Of a stretch of DNA of 64,000 nucleotides, positions 54,625 to 62,571 are shown in pieces. Source of the DNA: Butyricimonas virosa (GTDB taxonomy: Bacteria; Bacteroidota; Bacteroidia; Bacteroidales; Marinifilaceae); contig NZ_CP102269.1 in the NCBI RefSeq assembly GCF_025148635.1, forward strand, positions 3,844,001 through 3,908,000. The letters run 5' to 3'. The notes under the pieces were generated by a model. The model made no database searches, had not been told where the DNA came from, and was given only the letters and a program-made list of their open reading frames with translations. Made by a program: the position numbers and the translations under genes. Numbering within the stretch: position 1 is the stretch's first letter; each line of letters opens with the position of its first letter.

Positions 54625-55398
54625 TTACCAGCTACCACTGGAACCACCACCACCGAATGAACCACCGCCGAATCCACCAAATGACCCGCCACCGCTGCTG
54701 AATCCACCGAATCCGCCGCTACTGCCACCGCCCATGGGGAAGATGAAGAACCCGCCGCTACCGGAGGTGTGACCGGGTGAGTAACCACCGCCGCCCCGTT
54801 TCCGGAATATGAGTGACAGGATGATCACGAAAACAATGAATCCAATCACGATGTCAAAGGGACTGCCTTCATTTTTTTTCTTGTATTCGTCTGCGGTGTA
54901 TTCACCTTTTGACAAGTCGATCAGCACGTCAGTGGCTTTGTCAATACCTTTGTAGTAGTTGTCTGCTTGAAAAGCGGGAATGATTTCATTACGGATGATG
55001 CGGGAGGCCGTCACGTCCGGAACGACACCTTCCAACCCGTAACCGACGGAAATGGCCACTTCTCCTTTTTCTCTTCCGGATTTGGGTTTAATCAGAATGA
55101 CAATACCGTTGTCTTTTCCCTTTTGTCCGATACCCCATTTTTCCCCGAGACGGGCAGCGTAGTCGTTGATGTCGTGCCCGTTGAGTGAAGGTACGGTGAC
55201 CACGGCGATTTGGGTGGAGGAGTTATTGTTGAAGTTTACTAGTTTTTTTTCTAGCGCTGCCCGTTCTTGGGTGCTGAATAATCCCGTGAAATCATTCACG
55301 ATGCGTTTCGGGGTCATGGGTTCCGGAATATCCTGAGCATGAACGGAGAGCAGGGTTCCTGCGATGACGGTGAATAATATGAAGAGTTTTTTTATCAT
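54625..55398 (-). CDS. TPM-domain protein with Gly/Ser-rich tail (YgcG-like)
   Basis: 257 residues. Signal peptide ending VHAQ (about residue 22), a TPM (TPM phosphatase) domain (RIVNDFTGLFSTQERAAL, then VVTVPSLNGHDINDYAARLG and VGYGLEGVVPDV), a membrane helix near residue 186-204 (IVIGFIVFVIILSLIF) and a low-complexity tail of Gly and Ser. Despite the name many TPM proteins are not proven phosphatases. It is the third gene after LemA and another TPM gene on this strand; such LemA/TPM sets are common. Confidence 0.9.
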   Translation of the reverse strand: MIKKLFILFTVIAGTLLSVHAQDIPEPMTPKRIVNDFTGLFSTQERAALEKKLVNFNNNSSTQIAVVTVPSLNGHDINDYAARLGEKWGIGQKGKDNGIVILIKPKSGREKGEVAISVGYGLEGVVPDVTASRIIRNEIIPAFQADNYYKGIDKATDVLIDLSKGEYTADEYKKKNEGSPFDIVIGFIVFVIILSLIFRKRGGGGYSPGHTSGSGGFFIFPMGGGSSGGFGGFSSGGGSFGGFGGGSFGGGGSSGSW

Positions 55399-55455
55399 TT
55401 TGCTATAAGTTACAAATTAGAGAACAGGTTGTTCATACAAACCTGTGGTATTCCT

Positions 55456-55890
55456 TTACTGAAAGGAAATTTCGTCGGGAAGTTCGTTCACGTCGTCAGC
55501 CTGGTAGGGAAAGTACACTTTCAGTTGTTCCCCAGCAGAGATGACAGCTTCACAGATGCCTTCCGTGATCTTGCCTTCCTTGAATTTTGCAATCATGTTT
55601 TTCATGATTGAATCCCAGAAGCCTGCGGGTACTTTGGCGTTAATCCCAGCATCTCCCAGGATTGCGGATTTATGGTCAAGTAGGGCCACGTAGATCAGGA
55701 CCCCGTTTCTTTGTACCGTTTTGTGCATATTTAAGTGGGCAAAAACATCGGCAGCCCGATCAAGCACGTCTATTTTACTATGATTTTCGATATGTACCCG
55801 GATTTCCCCGGACGTGTCTTTTTCCGCCTGCTTGATAGCGGTTACCATGGCATCTTTTTGTTGTTGGGTAAAGGCTTTTTCGGGAGACAT
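55456..55890 (-). CDS. TPM-domain protein, short
   Basis: 144 residues from ATG 55890 (MSPEKAFTQQQKDAMV); the frame runs on upstream into AT-rich repeats, so the longer start at 55932 is not credible. TPM features: IKQAEKDTSGEIRVHIE, NGVLIYVALLDHKSAILGD, AGINAKVPAGFWDSI. It has no signal peptide, so it may be cytoplasmic or bound to the membrane through its partners. It lies between LemA and the Gly-tailed TPM gene. Confidence 0.85.
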   Translation of the reverse strand: MSPEKAFTQQQKDAMVTAIKQAEKDTSGEIRVHIENHSKIDVLDRAADVFAHLNMHKTVQRNGVLIYVALLDHKSAILGDAGINAKVPAGFWDSIMKNMIAKFKEGKITEGICEAVISAGEQLKVYFPYQADDVNELPDEISFQ

Positions 55891-55904
55891 AAAAATATTT
55901 TGGA

Positions 55905-56010
55905 TTTTAGATTTTAGATTCCGGGCGCACAAGGCCCTGCTGATTTTAGATTTTAAATTTTAGATTGAATGATCCGCAAGGATATATAATTTAAAATTTA
56001 AAATCTAAAA
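55905..56010 (-). repeat. AT-rich repeat cluster upstream of the short TPM gene
   Basis: Several units of TTTTAGATTTTAGATT and TTTAAAATTTAAAATCTAAA type around a GC core (CCGGGCGCACAAGGCCCTG, about 55921-55939). Confidence 0.65.
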
Positions 56011-56021
56011 TGGATAAATGG

Positions 56022-56612
56022 TTAAAATTTAACTTCCGGAGCTTTTTCCGCACCGGCAGTAGCCTCGAAGTAAGGTTTCGGGAGGAAACCGAACATCCCG
56101 GCGATGATGTTTTTGGGGAATGAACGGATGTAGGCGTTATAACCTTTCACTTCCTCGTTAAACTTGCGTCTTTCAACGGCAATACGATTTTCTGTTCCTT
56201 CCAGTTGGGCTTGTAAGTCACGGAAGTTCTCGTTAGCTTTCAAGTCCGGGTATTGTTCGGAGATCGCCATCAAACGAGAGAGGGCAGAGGAAAGTTCGCC
56301 TTGCATATTATTGAACTTCTGGATGGTTTGCTCGTCCAGTTGATCAAAGTTTACCCGCATTTGCGTGGCTTTTGCACGGGCCTCCACGACTTGGGTCAAT
56401 GTGTTCTGTTCATGCTCGGCGTAACCTTTCACCGTGTTCACAAGGTTCGGGATCAGGTCCAGACGACGTTGGTATTGATTTTCCACATTCGACCATTGGG
56501 AGGATACATTCTCACTCCGGGTTACCATTTGATTGTAACTTCCTTTGAACCACATGAAGATTCCAATCACGATGACGATAATTACTCCTATTACAATATA
56601 ACTCTTTTTCAT
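56022..56612 (-). CDS. lemA: LemA family protein
   Basis: 196 residues. An N-terminal membrane anchor (about 5-22, YIVIGVIIVIVIGIFMWF) followed by the LemA helical domain: GSYNQMVTRSENVSSQWSNV, QRRLDLIPNLVNTVKGYA and ENFRDLQAQLEGTENRIAVER. LemA proteins are membrane-anchored and of unknown biochemical role. First gene of the LemA-TPM-TPM set on the minus strand, with the repeat cluster separating it from the next gene. Confidence 0.94.
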   Translation of the reverse strand: MKKSYIVIGVIIVIVIGIFMWFKGSYNQMVTRSENVSSQWSNVENQYQRRLDLIPNLVNTVKGYAEHEQNTLTQVVEARAKATQMRVNFDQLDEQTIQKFNNMQGELSSALSRLMAISEQYPDLKANENFRDLQAQLEGTENRIAVERRKFNEEVKGYNAYIRSFPKNIIAGMFGFLPKPYFEATAGAEKAPEVKF

Positions 56613-56693
56613 GTTTTGCTTTTATTTTAGTGTTACGAGTACAAATATAATGCTTTATTGATTAGCCATTGCAGAATGAGGATGTTAAGGTTT

Positions 56694-56721
56694 TAGATTT
56701 TAAACTTTTTTCCTTTAGTTT
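56694..56721 (-). repeat. AT-rich repeat downstream of the POT-like transporter gene
   Basis: AGATTTTAAACTTTTTTCCTT-like sequence (56694-56735) of the TTTTAGATTTTA and AACTTTTAACTTTT kinds; a minor unit of the dispersed family. The last part overlaps the transporter stop region. Confidence 0.4.
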
Positions 56722-58146
56722 TTATCTTTTAGTTTTATTTATCACCCGGTCGTAGATGTAGAGCAGCAAAGTGGTACCTAGTCCGATAGCCAGTATTACC
56801 ATCCATATGTCGGAGGGGGAATACTCGTTCCATAGTAGGTTGGTTAACTCATGAGGGGTGAGGTTGACCTGTTGGGCTACATGATCGAAATAGGCGTTAT
56901 TTGACAAACCGTTCGGTAGTTGGAGGCCTTTTTCGGCAACAAACTGACGAGTGATCATCACTTTATCCGCCATGTTTTGATAGACAACACCGGAGATGAT
57001 TCCGGCAAAGACGTTACCGATGAAAACGGGGATAAAGGAGTATCCCATGTAGAGGGCCTTTTTATCGTGTGGGGCGATTCGACCGATATATTCTGTGATT
57101 TTCGGTGATCCGGCCATTTCGCCCAACGAGAAGATCAGTATCGCAACTAGCGTGAACAGCACGTTTTGCGAGAACAGGGTGAGAGCCATTCCTATGGAAC
57201 AGACTAAAAATCCCGAAATCATGGATTTAAGAGGTTTCATGCGCATCACGATACTTGACACGATAATTTGGAAGATAATGATGTATAGGGCATCGAAGTT
57301 TGTCACGAATTCGGCATCCATAACTCCCGGAGCCGGACTGTAGTTGGTGCTGATGAAAGGGATATACTTTTCAAAAAAATGGTACAACACGCTCGTGTCT
57401 ATCCATTGCGAGATAAAGACGGGTAGGGTGAAGAAGAGTTGGTTGTACATGGTCCAGAATCCGGCCACGATGAGCAGGAATACCACGAATTTCAAGTCTT
57501 TCACGATACTGAACATATTCCGGAATATACCCCCGAAGGTGCGAGTGAGAGAAGTCTGTTGCACGACTCCCCGGTGGGGTTCCTTGTAAAAAAGAAGTAG
57601 CACGAAGTTCAGTGCGATAATACCAGCCGATACATAGAACACGAGGTTGGACGATCCTTTGAACAAAAGGGTGACCATCGGTCCGAAAAAGGCGCCTATG
57701 TTAACCATCATGTAGTAGATGCCGAACCCAATGGAGGCTGTTTCATCCGTTGTGGTCTTGGCAATCGTGGCAGAGATGATCGGTTTGAACAGGGCGGCAC
57801 CCAGAGCCAAGTAAAGGTACATGAGGAATACTCCCGTGAACGTGGAGAACATGGGTAAGAGGATGAAGGCGGACGTGTAGATCACGAAAGCGAGAGCCAG
57901 TACTTTTTTGTAACCGTAGCGGTCAGCGATGGCCCCGGTCAAGACGGGCAGAAAGTAGAGTATTCCCGTTCCCACACCCATCAGGATTCCTTTTTGACTT
58001 TGCGTGAATTCCAGACCACCCATATCGGATGATCCCGTGAGGTAATTGGCAAAAAGCATGAAGAAACCATACCATGCCCAGCGTTCAAATAATTCAATAG
58101 TATTAGCTACCCAAAAGGTGCGGGGAAATTTACGAAACACGCCCAT
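56722..58146 (-). CDS. POT-like MFS transporter
   Basis: 474 residues, about 12-14 membrane helices. The N-terminal ELFERWAWYGFF resembles the E-x-x-E-R-F-x-Y-Y-G motif of proton-dependent oligopeptide transporters, and GAIADRYGYKKVL is the MFS loop 2-3 motif. Candidate cargo is di- or tripeptides (inference from the motif). If so it would complement the peptide-oriented outer membrane loci at the start of the window. A longer insertion lies near residue 260-280. Confidence 0.8.
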   Translation of the reverse strand: MGVFRKFPRTFWVANTIELFERWAWYGFFMLFANYLTGSSDMGGLEFTQSQKGILMGVGTGILYFLPVLTGAIADRYGYKKVLALAFVIYTSAFILLPMFSTFTGVFLMYLYLALGAALFKPIISATIAKTTTDETASIGFGIYYMMVNIGAFFGPMVTLLFKGSSNLVFYVSAGIIALNFVLLLFYKEPHRGVVQQTSLTRTFGGIFRNMFSIVKDLKFVVFLLIVAGFWTMYNQLFFTLPVFISQWIDTSVLYHFFEKYIPFISTNYSPAPGVMDAEFVTNFDALYIIIFQIIVSSIVMRMKPLKSMISGFLVCSIGMALTLFSQNVLFTLVAILIFSLGEMAGSPKITEYIGRIAPHDKKALYMGYSFIPVFIGNVFAGIISGVVYQNMADKVMITRQFVAEKGLQLPNGLSNNAYFDHVAQQVNLTPHELTNLLWNEYSPSDIWMVILAIGLGTTLLLYIYDRVINKTKR

Positions 58147-58294
58147 CTTTTACGTTTTTAATGATTAATTGGCAAATATAACGAATTCGACAGATGAAAG
58201 GAAGTAAACGTTCTTTTTTCTGAGAAATAAGCTGTTAAGACAAGGTTTTTTGCAATTATTCCAAGAAATATGGTGTAAACTGAATTATATTAAC

Positions 58295-58302
58295 TATCTT
58301 TG
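58295..58302 (+). promoter_or_regulatory. -7 promoter element of rhlE
   Basis: TATCTTTG, a full TAnnTTTG match; the expected -33 position reads GGTG, a poor match. The implied start of transcription leaves a leader of about 188 nt. Confidence 0.6.
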
Positions 58303-58496
58303 TACCGTGAAACATTGTGAGTTCATTTTGATCTTTATCTTCTTTGTATTTTCCGGACATATTCCGTTCGGCTCTTTCCATCGTTGAATTGACCTTTGTA
58401 AGCTTTCTTTGTTCAGACAGTTTCTTTGCCCGAGTAGGTTTATATGTACGAACCGAAAATGGCTGGAGGCAATTTTAAACGTAACAATTATTTATT
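58303..58496 (+). other. Long 5' leader of the RhlE helicase mRNA
   Basis: Between the -7 element and the start codon there is no long ORF; it holds pyrimidine-rich stretches and an 18-codon ORF at its end. Long leaders of RNA-helicase mRNAs often regulate by structure, but no known riboswitch or cold-shock element was recognised. The upstream part of the gap (58147-58294) shows nothing else. Confidence 0.45.
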
Positions 58497-58500
58497 ATGA
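58444..58500 (+). CDS. Possible 18-residue leader ORF overlapping the rhlE start
   Basis: ATG 58444 opens MYEPKMAGGNFKRNNYLL and its TGA overlaps the helicase ATG as ATGA (58497-58500), which would couple translation. It could be chance; it has no paralogue in the window. Confidence 0.35.
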   Translation: MYEPKMAGGNFKRNNYLL

Positions 58501-59657
58501 CATTTAGAGAATTAGAAATTGCAGAGCCTATTTTAAAGGCTATCTGTGAAAAAGGATATGAAAAGCCCACCCCGATACAAGAGAAGGGTATACCTGTGGC
58601 TCTTGGTGGTGGCGATATGCTGGGAATTGCCCAGACCGGAACCGGTAAGACAGCGACATTCGCTATACCGATCCTGCAACATTTACTGGCCGATCGTTCG
58701 GAGGAAAATCGTTCGGAAACACGAGGGAATAAAGGACGTCTCGTGAAAAGACGGTCTATTAAGGCTTTAATCCTGACGCCAACCCGTGAATTGGCTATCC
58801 AGATCGGAGAGAATATCACGGATTACGGGAAGTACACGGGGATTAGGCATGCGATTATATTCGGCGGAGTGAAACAAGGACCGCAGACGGATCTGTTACA
58901 GGCAGGAGTAGATATTCTTGTTGCCACACCGGGACGTTTGCTCGATTTGATCCGGCAGGGATATGTGAATCTTTCATCGATCACGCATTTTGTTCTGGAT
59001 GAGGCCGACAGGATGCTGGATATGGGATTTATTGCGGATATACGACGTTTGTTACCCATGCTGCCGACAAAGCGCCAGACGCTGTTCTTCTCGGCAACGA
59101 TGCCTAAAGATATAGTGAATTTATCGAGAAGTATTCTTTCAACCCCGACAAGGGTGGAGGTAACCCCGGTTTCTTCTGCCGTCGATACGGTGGAACAATG
59201 TGTCTATTTCGTGGAGAAAACGGAAAAGAAGAAACTTCTTGTTTCCTTGTTGAAACAAGAGAAAAAGTCGGTGCTTGTTTTTTCACGTACCAAGCATGGG
59301 GCGGATAATATATCACGTTTGTTGAAGAAATCCGGAATCAAGAGTGAGGCAATTCACGGGGATAAATCACAAGGACAACGCCAGCGAGCTTTGTCGAATT
59401 TTAAGGCAGGAGCTATCCGGGTGATGGTGGCCACTGACATTGCAGCTCGAGGAATTGATATTCAGGAGTTGGAGATTGTCATAAATTATGATCTGCCTGA
59501 TGTGGCTGAAACATACGTACATCGTATCGGGCGCACCGGGCGTGCGGGACATCTCGGTACGGCGGTGACGTTTTGTTCGGAAGAGGAACAGTCTAAGATT
59601 CGGGAAATCCAAGTTCTAACTGGCAAGAAAATCAATCGGTTGTCTTTTCAAGCATGA
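58497..59657 (+). CDS. rhlE: DEAD-box RNA helicase, RhlE family
   Basis: 386 residues. Q-motif YEKPTPIQEKGIP, motif I AQTGTGKT (K51), PTRELAIQI, DEAD box (D168 to D171), SAT in FFSATMP, motif IV VLVFSRTKHGADN, ATDIAARGIDIQ and HRIGRTGRAG. The length with a short C-terminus fits RhlE-like enzymes, which unwind RNA in ribosome assembly or decay. Preceded by a 188-nt leader and ended by a bidirectional terminator shared with ackA. Confidence 0.94.
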   Translation: MTFRELEIAEPILKAICEKGYEKPTPIQEKGIPVALGGGDMLGIAQTGTGKTATFAIPILQHLLADRSEENRSETRGNKGRLVKRRSIKALILTPTRELAIQIGENITDYGKYTGIRHAIIFGGVKQGPQTDLLQAGVDILVATPGRLLDLIRQGYVNLSSITHFVLDEADRMLDMGFIADIRRLLPMLPTKRQTLFFSATMPKDIVNLSRSILSTPTRVEVTPVSSAVDTVEQCVYFVEKTEKKKLLVSLLKQEKKSVLVFSRTKHGADNISRLLKKSGIKSEAIHGDKSQGQRQRALSNFKAGAIRVMVATDIAARGIDIQELEIVINYDLPDVAETYVHRIGRTGRAGHLGTAVTFCSEEEQSKIREIQVLTGKKINRLSFQA

Positions 59658-59674
59658 TGACTGAACGTATATAA

Positions 59675-59709
59675 AAAAAGAACGATCTGTGATGCAGATC
59701 GTTCTTTTT
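59675..59709. terminator. Bidirectional terminator between rhlE and ackA
   Basis: Perfect 15-bp inverted repeat (59675-59689 and 59695-59709) AAAAAGAACGATCTG around TGATG, ending in T5 on one strand and A5 on the other. Confidence 0.9.
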
Positions 59710-59727
59710 CTATATAGAAATAATAGC

Positions 59728-60927
59728 TTATTTCACTAGATTCATGGTGTCCGTCGCGATAACCAATTCTTCGTCCGTGGTGATGCTCATTACAATTACC
59801 TTGGAATCAGTGGTAGACAATACTTTGTCTTGTCCGCGAACACCTTTATTGGCGGCAACATCAAAGTGAACACCCATGTATTCCATGTTGGTACATACTT
59901 GTTCACGTACTTCACTGTCATTTTCCCCGATACCCCCGGTGAAGACGATTAAATCCGCTCCGTTTAGGGCGGCAGCATAGCTACCTACGTATTTCTTCAC
60001 GTCGTAAGCTAGAATATCAAGGGCGAGGCGAGCCTTGTCGTTTCCGGATTCAGCTGCAGCCTGTAAGTCACGACAATCGGAAGAAACTTCAGACACTCCT
60101 TGCAATCCTGATTTCTTATTTACTAGGTCGTTTGCCTGTGCTGCGTTTAAACCTTCTTTCTCGCAGATATACAATAATGCTCCCAAGTCAAGGTCTCCCG
60201 TACGGGTTCCCATGATCACACCGGCATTGGGAGTGAAACCCATGGAGGTGTCAACGGATTTACCTTTGTTGATGGCGGTTATGGATGAACCGTTACCCAA
60301 GTGGCAAGTGATGATTTTTTTCTCCTCAATATTCCATCCCAGTATTTTACATGCTTTTTCTGCCACGAACTTGTGAGAGGTGCCGTGGAATCCGTAACGA
60401 CGGATGCGGTAATTTTCGTAGTATTTGTACGGGATCCCATAGATATATGCTTCCTTGGGAAGAGTTTGGTGGAATGACGTGTCAAATACTGCTACTTGGG
60501 GTATACCCGGTAACAGTTTTTCCATGGTCTCGATTCCTTTCAAGTTTGCGGGATTGTGAAGTGGAGCCAATTCGCAGCAAGCAGCGATCTTTTTCTTGGC
60601 ATCCTCGTCAACACGGGCGCTCTTGGCGAAGAATTCACCTCCATGAGCTACGCGGTGTCCCACGGCATTAATGTCCGTCAAGGCCTTGATTACCCCATGT
60701 TTCGGGTCAACCAAAGCTTTCAAGATCAAGTCGATCCCGGCTGTATGGTCTGCAATAGGTTCTTCTACCACGTATTTATCTTTTCCTTCCGGTTTGTGGG
60801 TGAAACTTCCCACGGGTAAACCGATCTTTTCCACCAATCCTTTAGCGAGTAACGTCGGTTCTCCTGCCATGTCAAGCAATTGATATTTAATAGAGGAGCT
60901 ACCGCAGTTTAAAACTAATACGTTCAT
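59728..60927 (-). CDS. ackA: Acetate kinase AckA
   Basis: 399 residues. NCGSSSIKYQL at the N-terminus, HGGEFFAKSARV, the catalytic-region HNPANLKGIE and VFDTSFHQTLP, RRYGFHGTSHKFV, CHLGNGSSITAI and FTGGIGENDSEVRE, all standard. Converts acetyl phosphate and ADP to acetate and ATP, the main energy-yielding branch of acetate fermentation. It lies 46 nt downstream of pta on the minus strand and forms an operon with it. Confidence 0.98.
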   Translation of the reverse strand: MNVLVLNCGSSSIKYQLLDMAGEPTLLAKGLVEKIGLPVGSFTHKPEGKDKYVVEEPIADHTAGIDLILKALVDPKHGVIKALTDINAVGHRVAHGGEFFAKSARVDEDAKKKIAACCELAPLHNPANLKGIETMEKLLPGIPQVAVFDTSFHQTLPKEAYIYGIPYKYYENYRIRRYGFHGTSHKFVAEKACKILGWNIEEKKIITCHLGNGSSITAINKGKSVDTSMGFTPNAGVIMGTRTGDLDLGALLYICEKEGLNAAQANDLVNKKSGLQGVSEVSSDCRDLQAAAESGNDKARLALDILAYDVKKYVGSYAAALNGADLIVFTGGIGENDSEVREQVCTNMEYMGVHFDVAANKGVRGQDKVLSTTDSKVIVMSITTDEELVIATDTMNLVK

Positions 60928-60973
60928 TATAATTTAATTTGAAAATGGTAATACTTGTTGAGTCTATAAAAGT

Positions 60974-61975
60974 CTATTTTGCCGCTGCCTGATTTACCGT
61001 GATGGCAACAAGATTCACGATGTCGCTCACAGAACAACCTCTTGACAGGTCGTTAATCGGGACTGCCATTCCTTGGAGGACGGGACCCACCGCTTCAATT
61101 CCGGCAATACGTTGCACGAGTTTATAACTAATGTTTCCAACTTCAAGACTCGGAAATATCAATACGTTAGCTTTACCGGCCACGGGACTGCCCGGGGCTT
61201 TGCTGGCACCTACCGATGCCACGAGGGCTGCGTCAGCTTGCATTTCACCGTCGATCATCACGTCGGGAGCCATTTGTTTAGCGAGTTCAGTTGCTTTTAC
61301 TACTTTGTCAACCAATTCGTTTTTAGCTGATCCTTTGGTGGAGAAACTTAACATGGCAACTCTCGGTTCGATTTTAGCGATCGCTCTGGCTGTTCCGGCA
61401 GTAGCCACGGCGATTTGGGCCAATTCTTCTGCGGTCGGATTAGGCAATACGGCACAGTCGGCACACACGATTAGGCCGTTTTCTCCATATTCCGGTTTGT
61501 TGGTTAATAACAAGAATGCTCCAGATACAACAGACATACCCGGTAAGGTTTTCACGATCTGTAATGCGGGACGTAATACGTCTCCGGTGGCATTTTTTGC
61601 CCCGGCAACTTCACCGTCGGCATCCCCGCTCTTGATCATCAAAGTGGCAAGGTATAGCGGGTCAAGAACGAGTTTCAAAGCTTGTTCTTTTGTCATTCCT
61701 TTACTCTTGCGAAGTTCAACCAAAAGGTCTGCATACGCTTCTTTCTTCTCGTGATTTTCGGGATCGATGATTGTGGCTTTACCGATGTTTTTCAACTCGA
61801 ATTTCTCGGCCAACGCTTTAATTTCAGCCGGATTACCGATCAAGATGATTTGAGCAATACCTTCAGCTATCAAGATATCGGCTGCTTTCAACGTACGTTC
61901 TTCTGTTCCTTCCGGAAGTACAATCCGTTTGTTGCACTTCTTCGCATTTTCTTTGATTTGTTCAAGGAGATTCAT
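60974..61975 (-). CDS. pta: Phosphate acetyltransferase Pta
   Basis: 333 residues, the short form made of the PTA domain only. NKRIVLPEGTEERTLKAAD, DGEVAGAKNATGDVLRPAL, GLIVCADCAVLPNPTAEEL, MLSFSTKGSAKNE and NVLIFPSLEVGNISYKL are typical. Makes acetyl phosphate from acetyl-CoA for AckA. Upstream are a -7-like TACTTTCG and a perfect 22-bp palindrome at 62041-62062. Confidence 0.97.
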   Translation of the reverse strand: MNLLEQIKENAKKCNKRIVLPEGTEERTLKAADILIAEGIAQIILIGNPAEIKALAEKFELKNIGKATIIDPENHEKKEAYADLLVELRKSKGMTKEQALKLVLDPLYLATLMIKSGDADGEVAGAKNATGDVLRPALQIVKTLPGMSVVSGAFLLLTNKPEYGENGLIVCADCAVLPNPTAEELAQIAVATAGTARAIAKIEPRVAMLSFSTKGSAKNELVDKVVKATELAKQMAPDVMIDGEMQADAALVASVGASKAPGSPVAGKANVLIFPSLEVGNISYKLVQRIAGIEAVGPVLQGMAVPINDLSRGCSVSDIVNLVAITVNQAAAK

Positions 61976-62017
61976 GATATTTTTATTTTAAATAATAGTT
62001 ACTCGCAATCGTTAGCG

Positions 62018-62062
62018 CGAAAGTAGAAATAAATAATCAATTTGTAATGCAGACATTACAAA
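62018..62062 (-). promoter_or_regulatory. pta promoter region with palindromic candidate operator
   Basis: Minus-strand TACTTTCG (62018-62025) is one base off TAnnTTTG. A perfect inverted repeat, TTTGTAATG and CATTACAAA around CAGA (62041-62062), covers the -33 position. It may be a repressor or activator site, or a weak terminator for alaX, which ends 42 nt upstream on the same strand. Confidence 0.5.
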
Positions 62063-62103
62063 AAAGTTCATTTCCGGAGAAAAGTTTATTATTTACTCTT
62101 GTT

Positions 62104-62568
62104 TCATTTTCCGAGCTTGAAACGAATACGCAATACTCCATCATTGAAATCAAATGAGATGATGCGAAAAGTGCCGATCTCGGCCGTGTTGGTGACATGA
62201 AGTCCGATGCAGGCGCATTGATCATAATCTCCGATACGAATTACTCGTACAGTCTTGATTCCCGGTTCAGGAAGGCGGGTAAGGTTGATGCCTGCCGGAA
62301 CCTGATCGATCGGGTAGAAAATTTCTTCCACGTTAATGTTTTGTTGTATAATGTCGTTTACCGCTTGCTCCACGGTGGCAATGTCTTCGGCAGAAGGTGT
62401 CGTTTTGAAGTGGTAATCACATTTAGATTTTTTTTTCTCGATATGGGCAGAGAAGGAACGTTCACAATGGAAGTATTTGACCATCTGAGAATTTAGTAGG
62501 TGTTCCACCGTATGCATCGGTGGATATTCTTGTTTGTTGTGTTCGTTGAGTTGAATTTCTTGTTCCAT
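62104..62568 (-). CDS. AlaX-like freestanding tRNA-editing protein
   Basis: 154 residues. The zinc-site pairs of the editing domain of alanyl/threonyl-tRNA synthetases are present: H19-x3-H23 (HTVEHLL) and C120-x3-H124 (CIGLH), with RSFSAHIEKKKSKCDYHF between. Such proteins hydrolyse wrongly charged tRNA, e.g. Ser-tRNA(Ala); the substrate is not certain here. It starts 3 nt after the RhuM-Fic stop and shares its first codons with that gene. Confidence 0.82.
   Translation of the reverse strand: MEQEIQLNEHNKQEYPPMHTVEHLLNSQMVKYFHCERSFSAHIEKKKSKCDYHFKTTPSAEDIATVEQAVNDIIQQNINVEEIFYPIDQVPAGINLTRLPEPGIKTVRVIRIGDYDQCACIGLHVTNTAEIGTFRIISFDFNDGVLRIRFKLGK
62526..62568. repeat. Duplicated 5' coding segment, alaX copy
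   Basis: The first 14 codons of alaX (MEQEIQLNEHNKQE) match the start of the RhuM-Fic gene (63588-63621, MEQEIQLNKQE) at the DNA level, apart from a 9-nt in-frame indel (GAACACAAC). Confidence 0.85.
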
Positions 62569-62571
62569 ATA

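Noticed and set aside
54640..54760. Short tandem repeat block on the plus strand (CCACCG-rich)
   Set aside because: It is the Gly/Ser-rich coding tail of the TPM protein on the minus strand.
61073..61754. Plus-strand ORFs of 85 and 207 codons opposite pta
   Set aside because: Antisense frames opened by the codon bias of pta; no signal peptide or domain.
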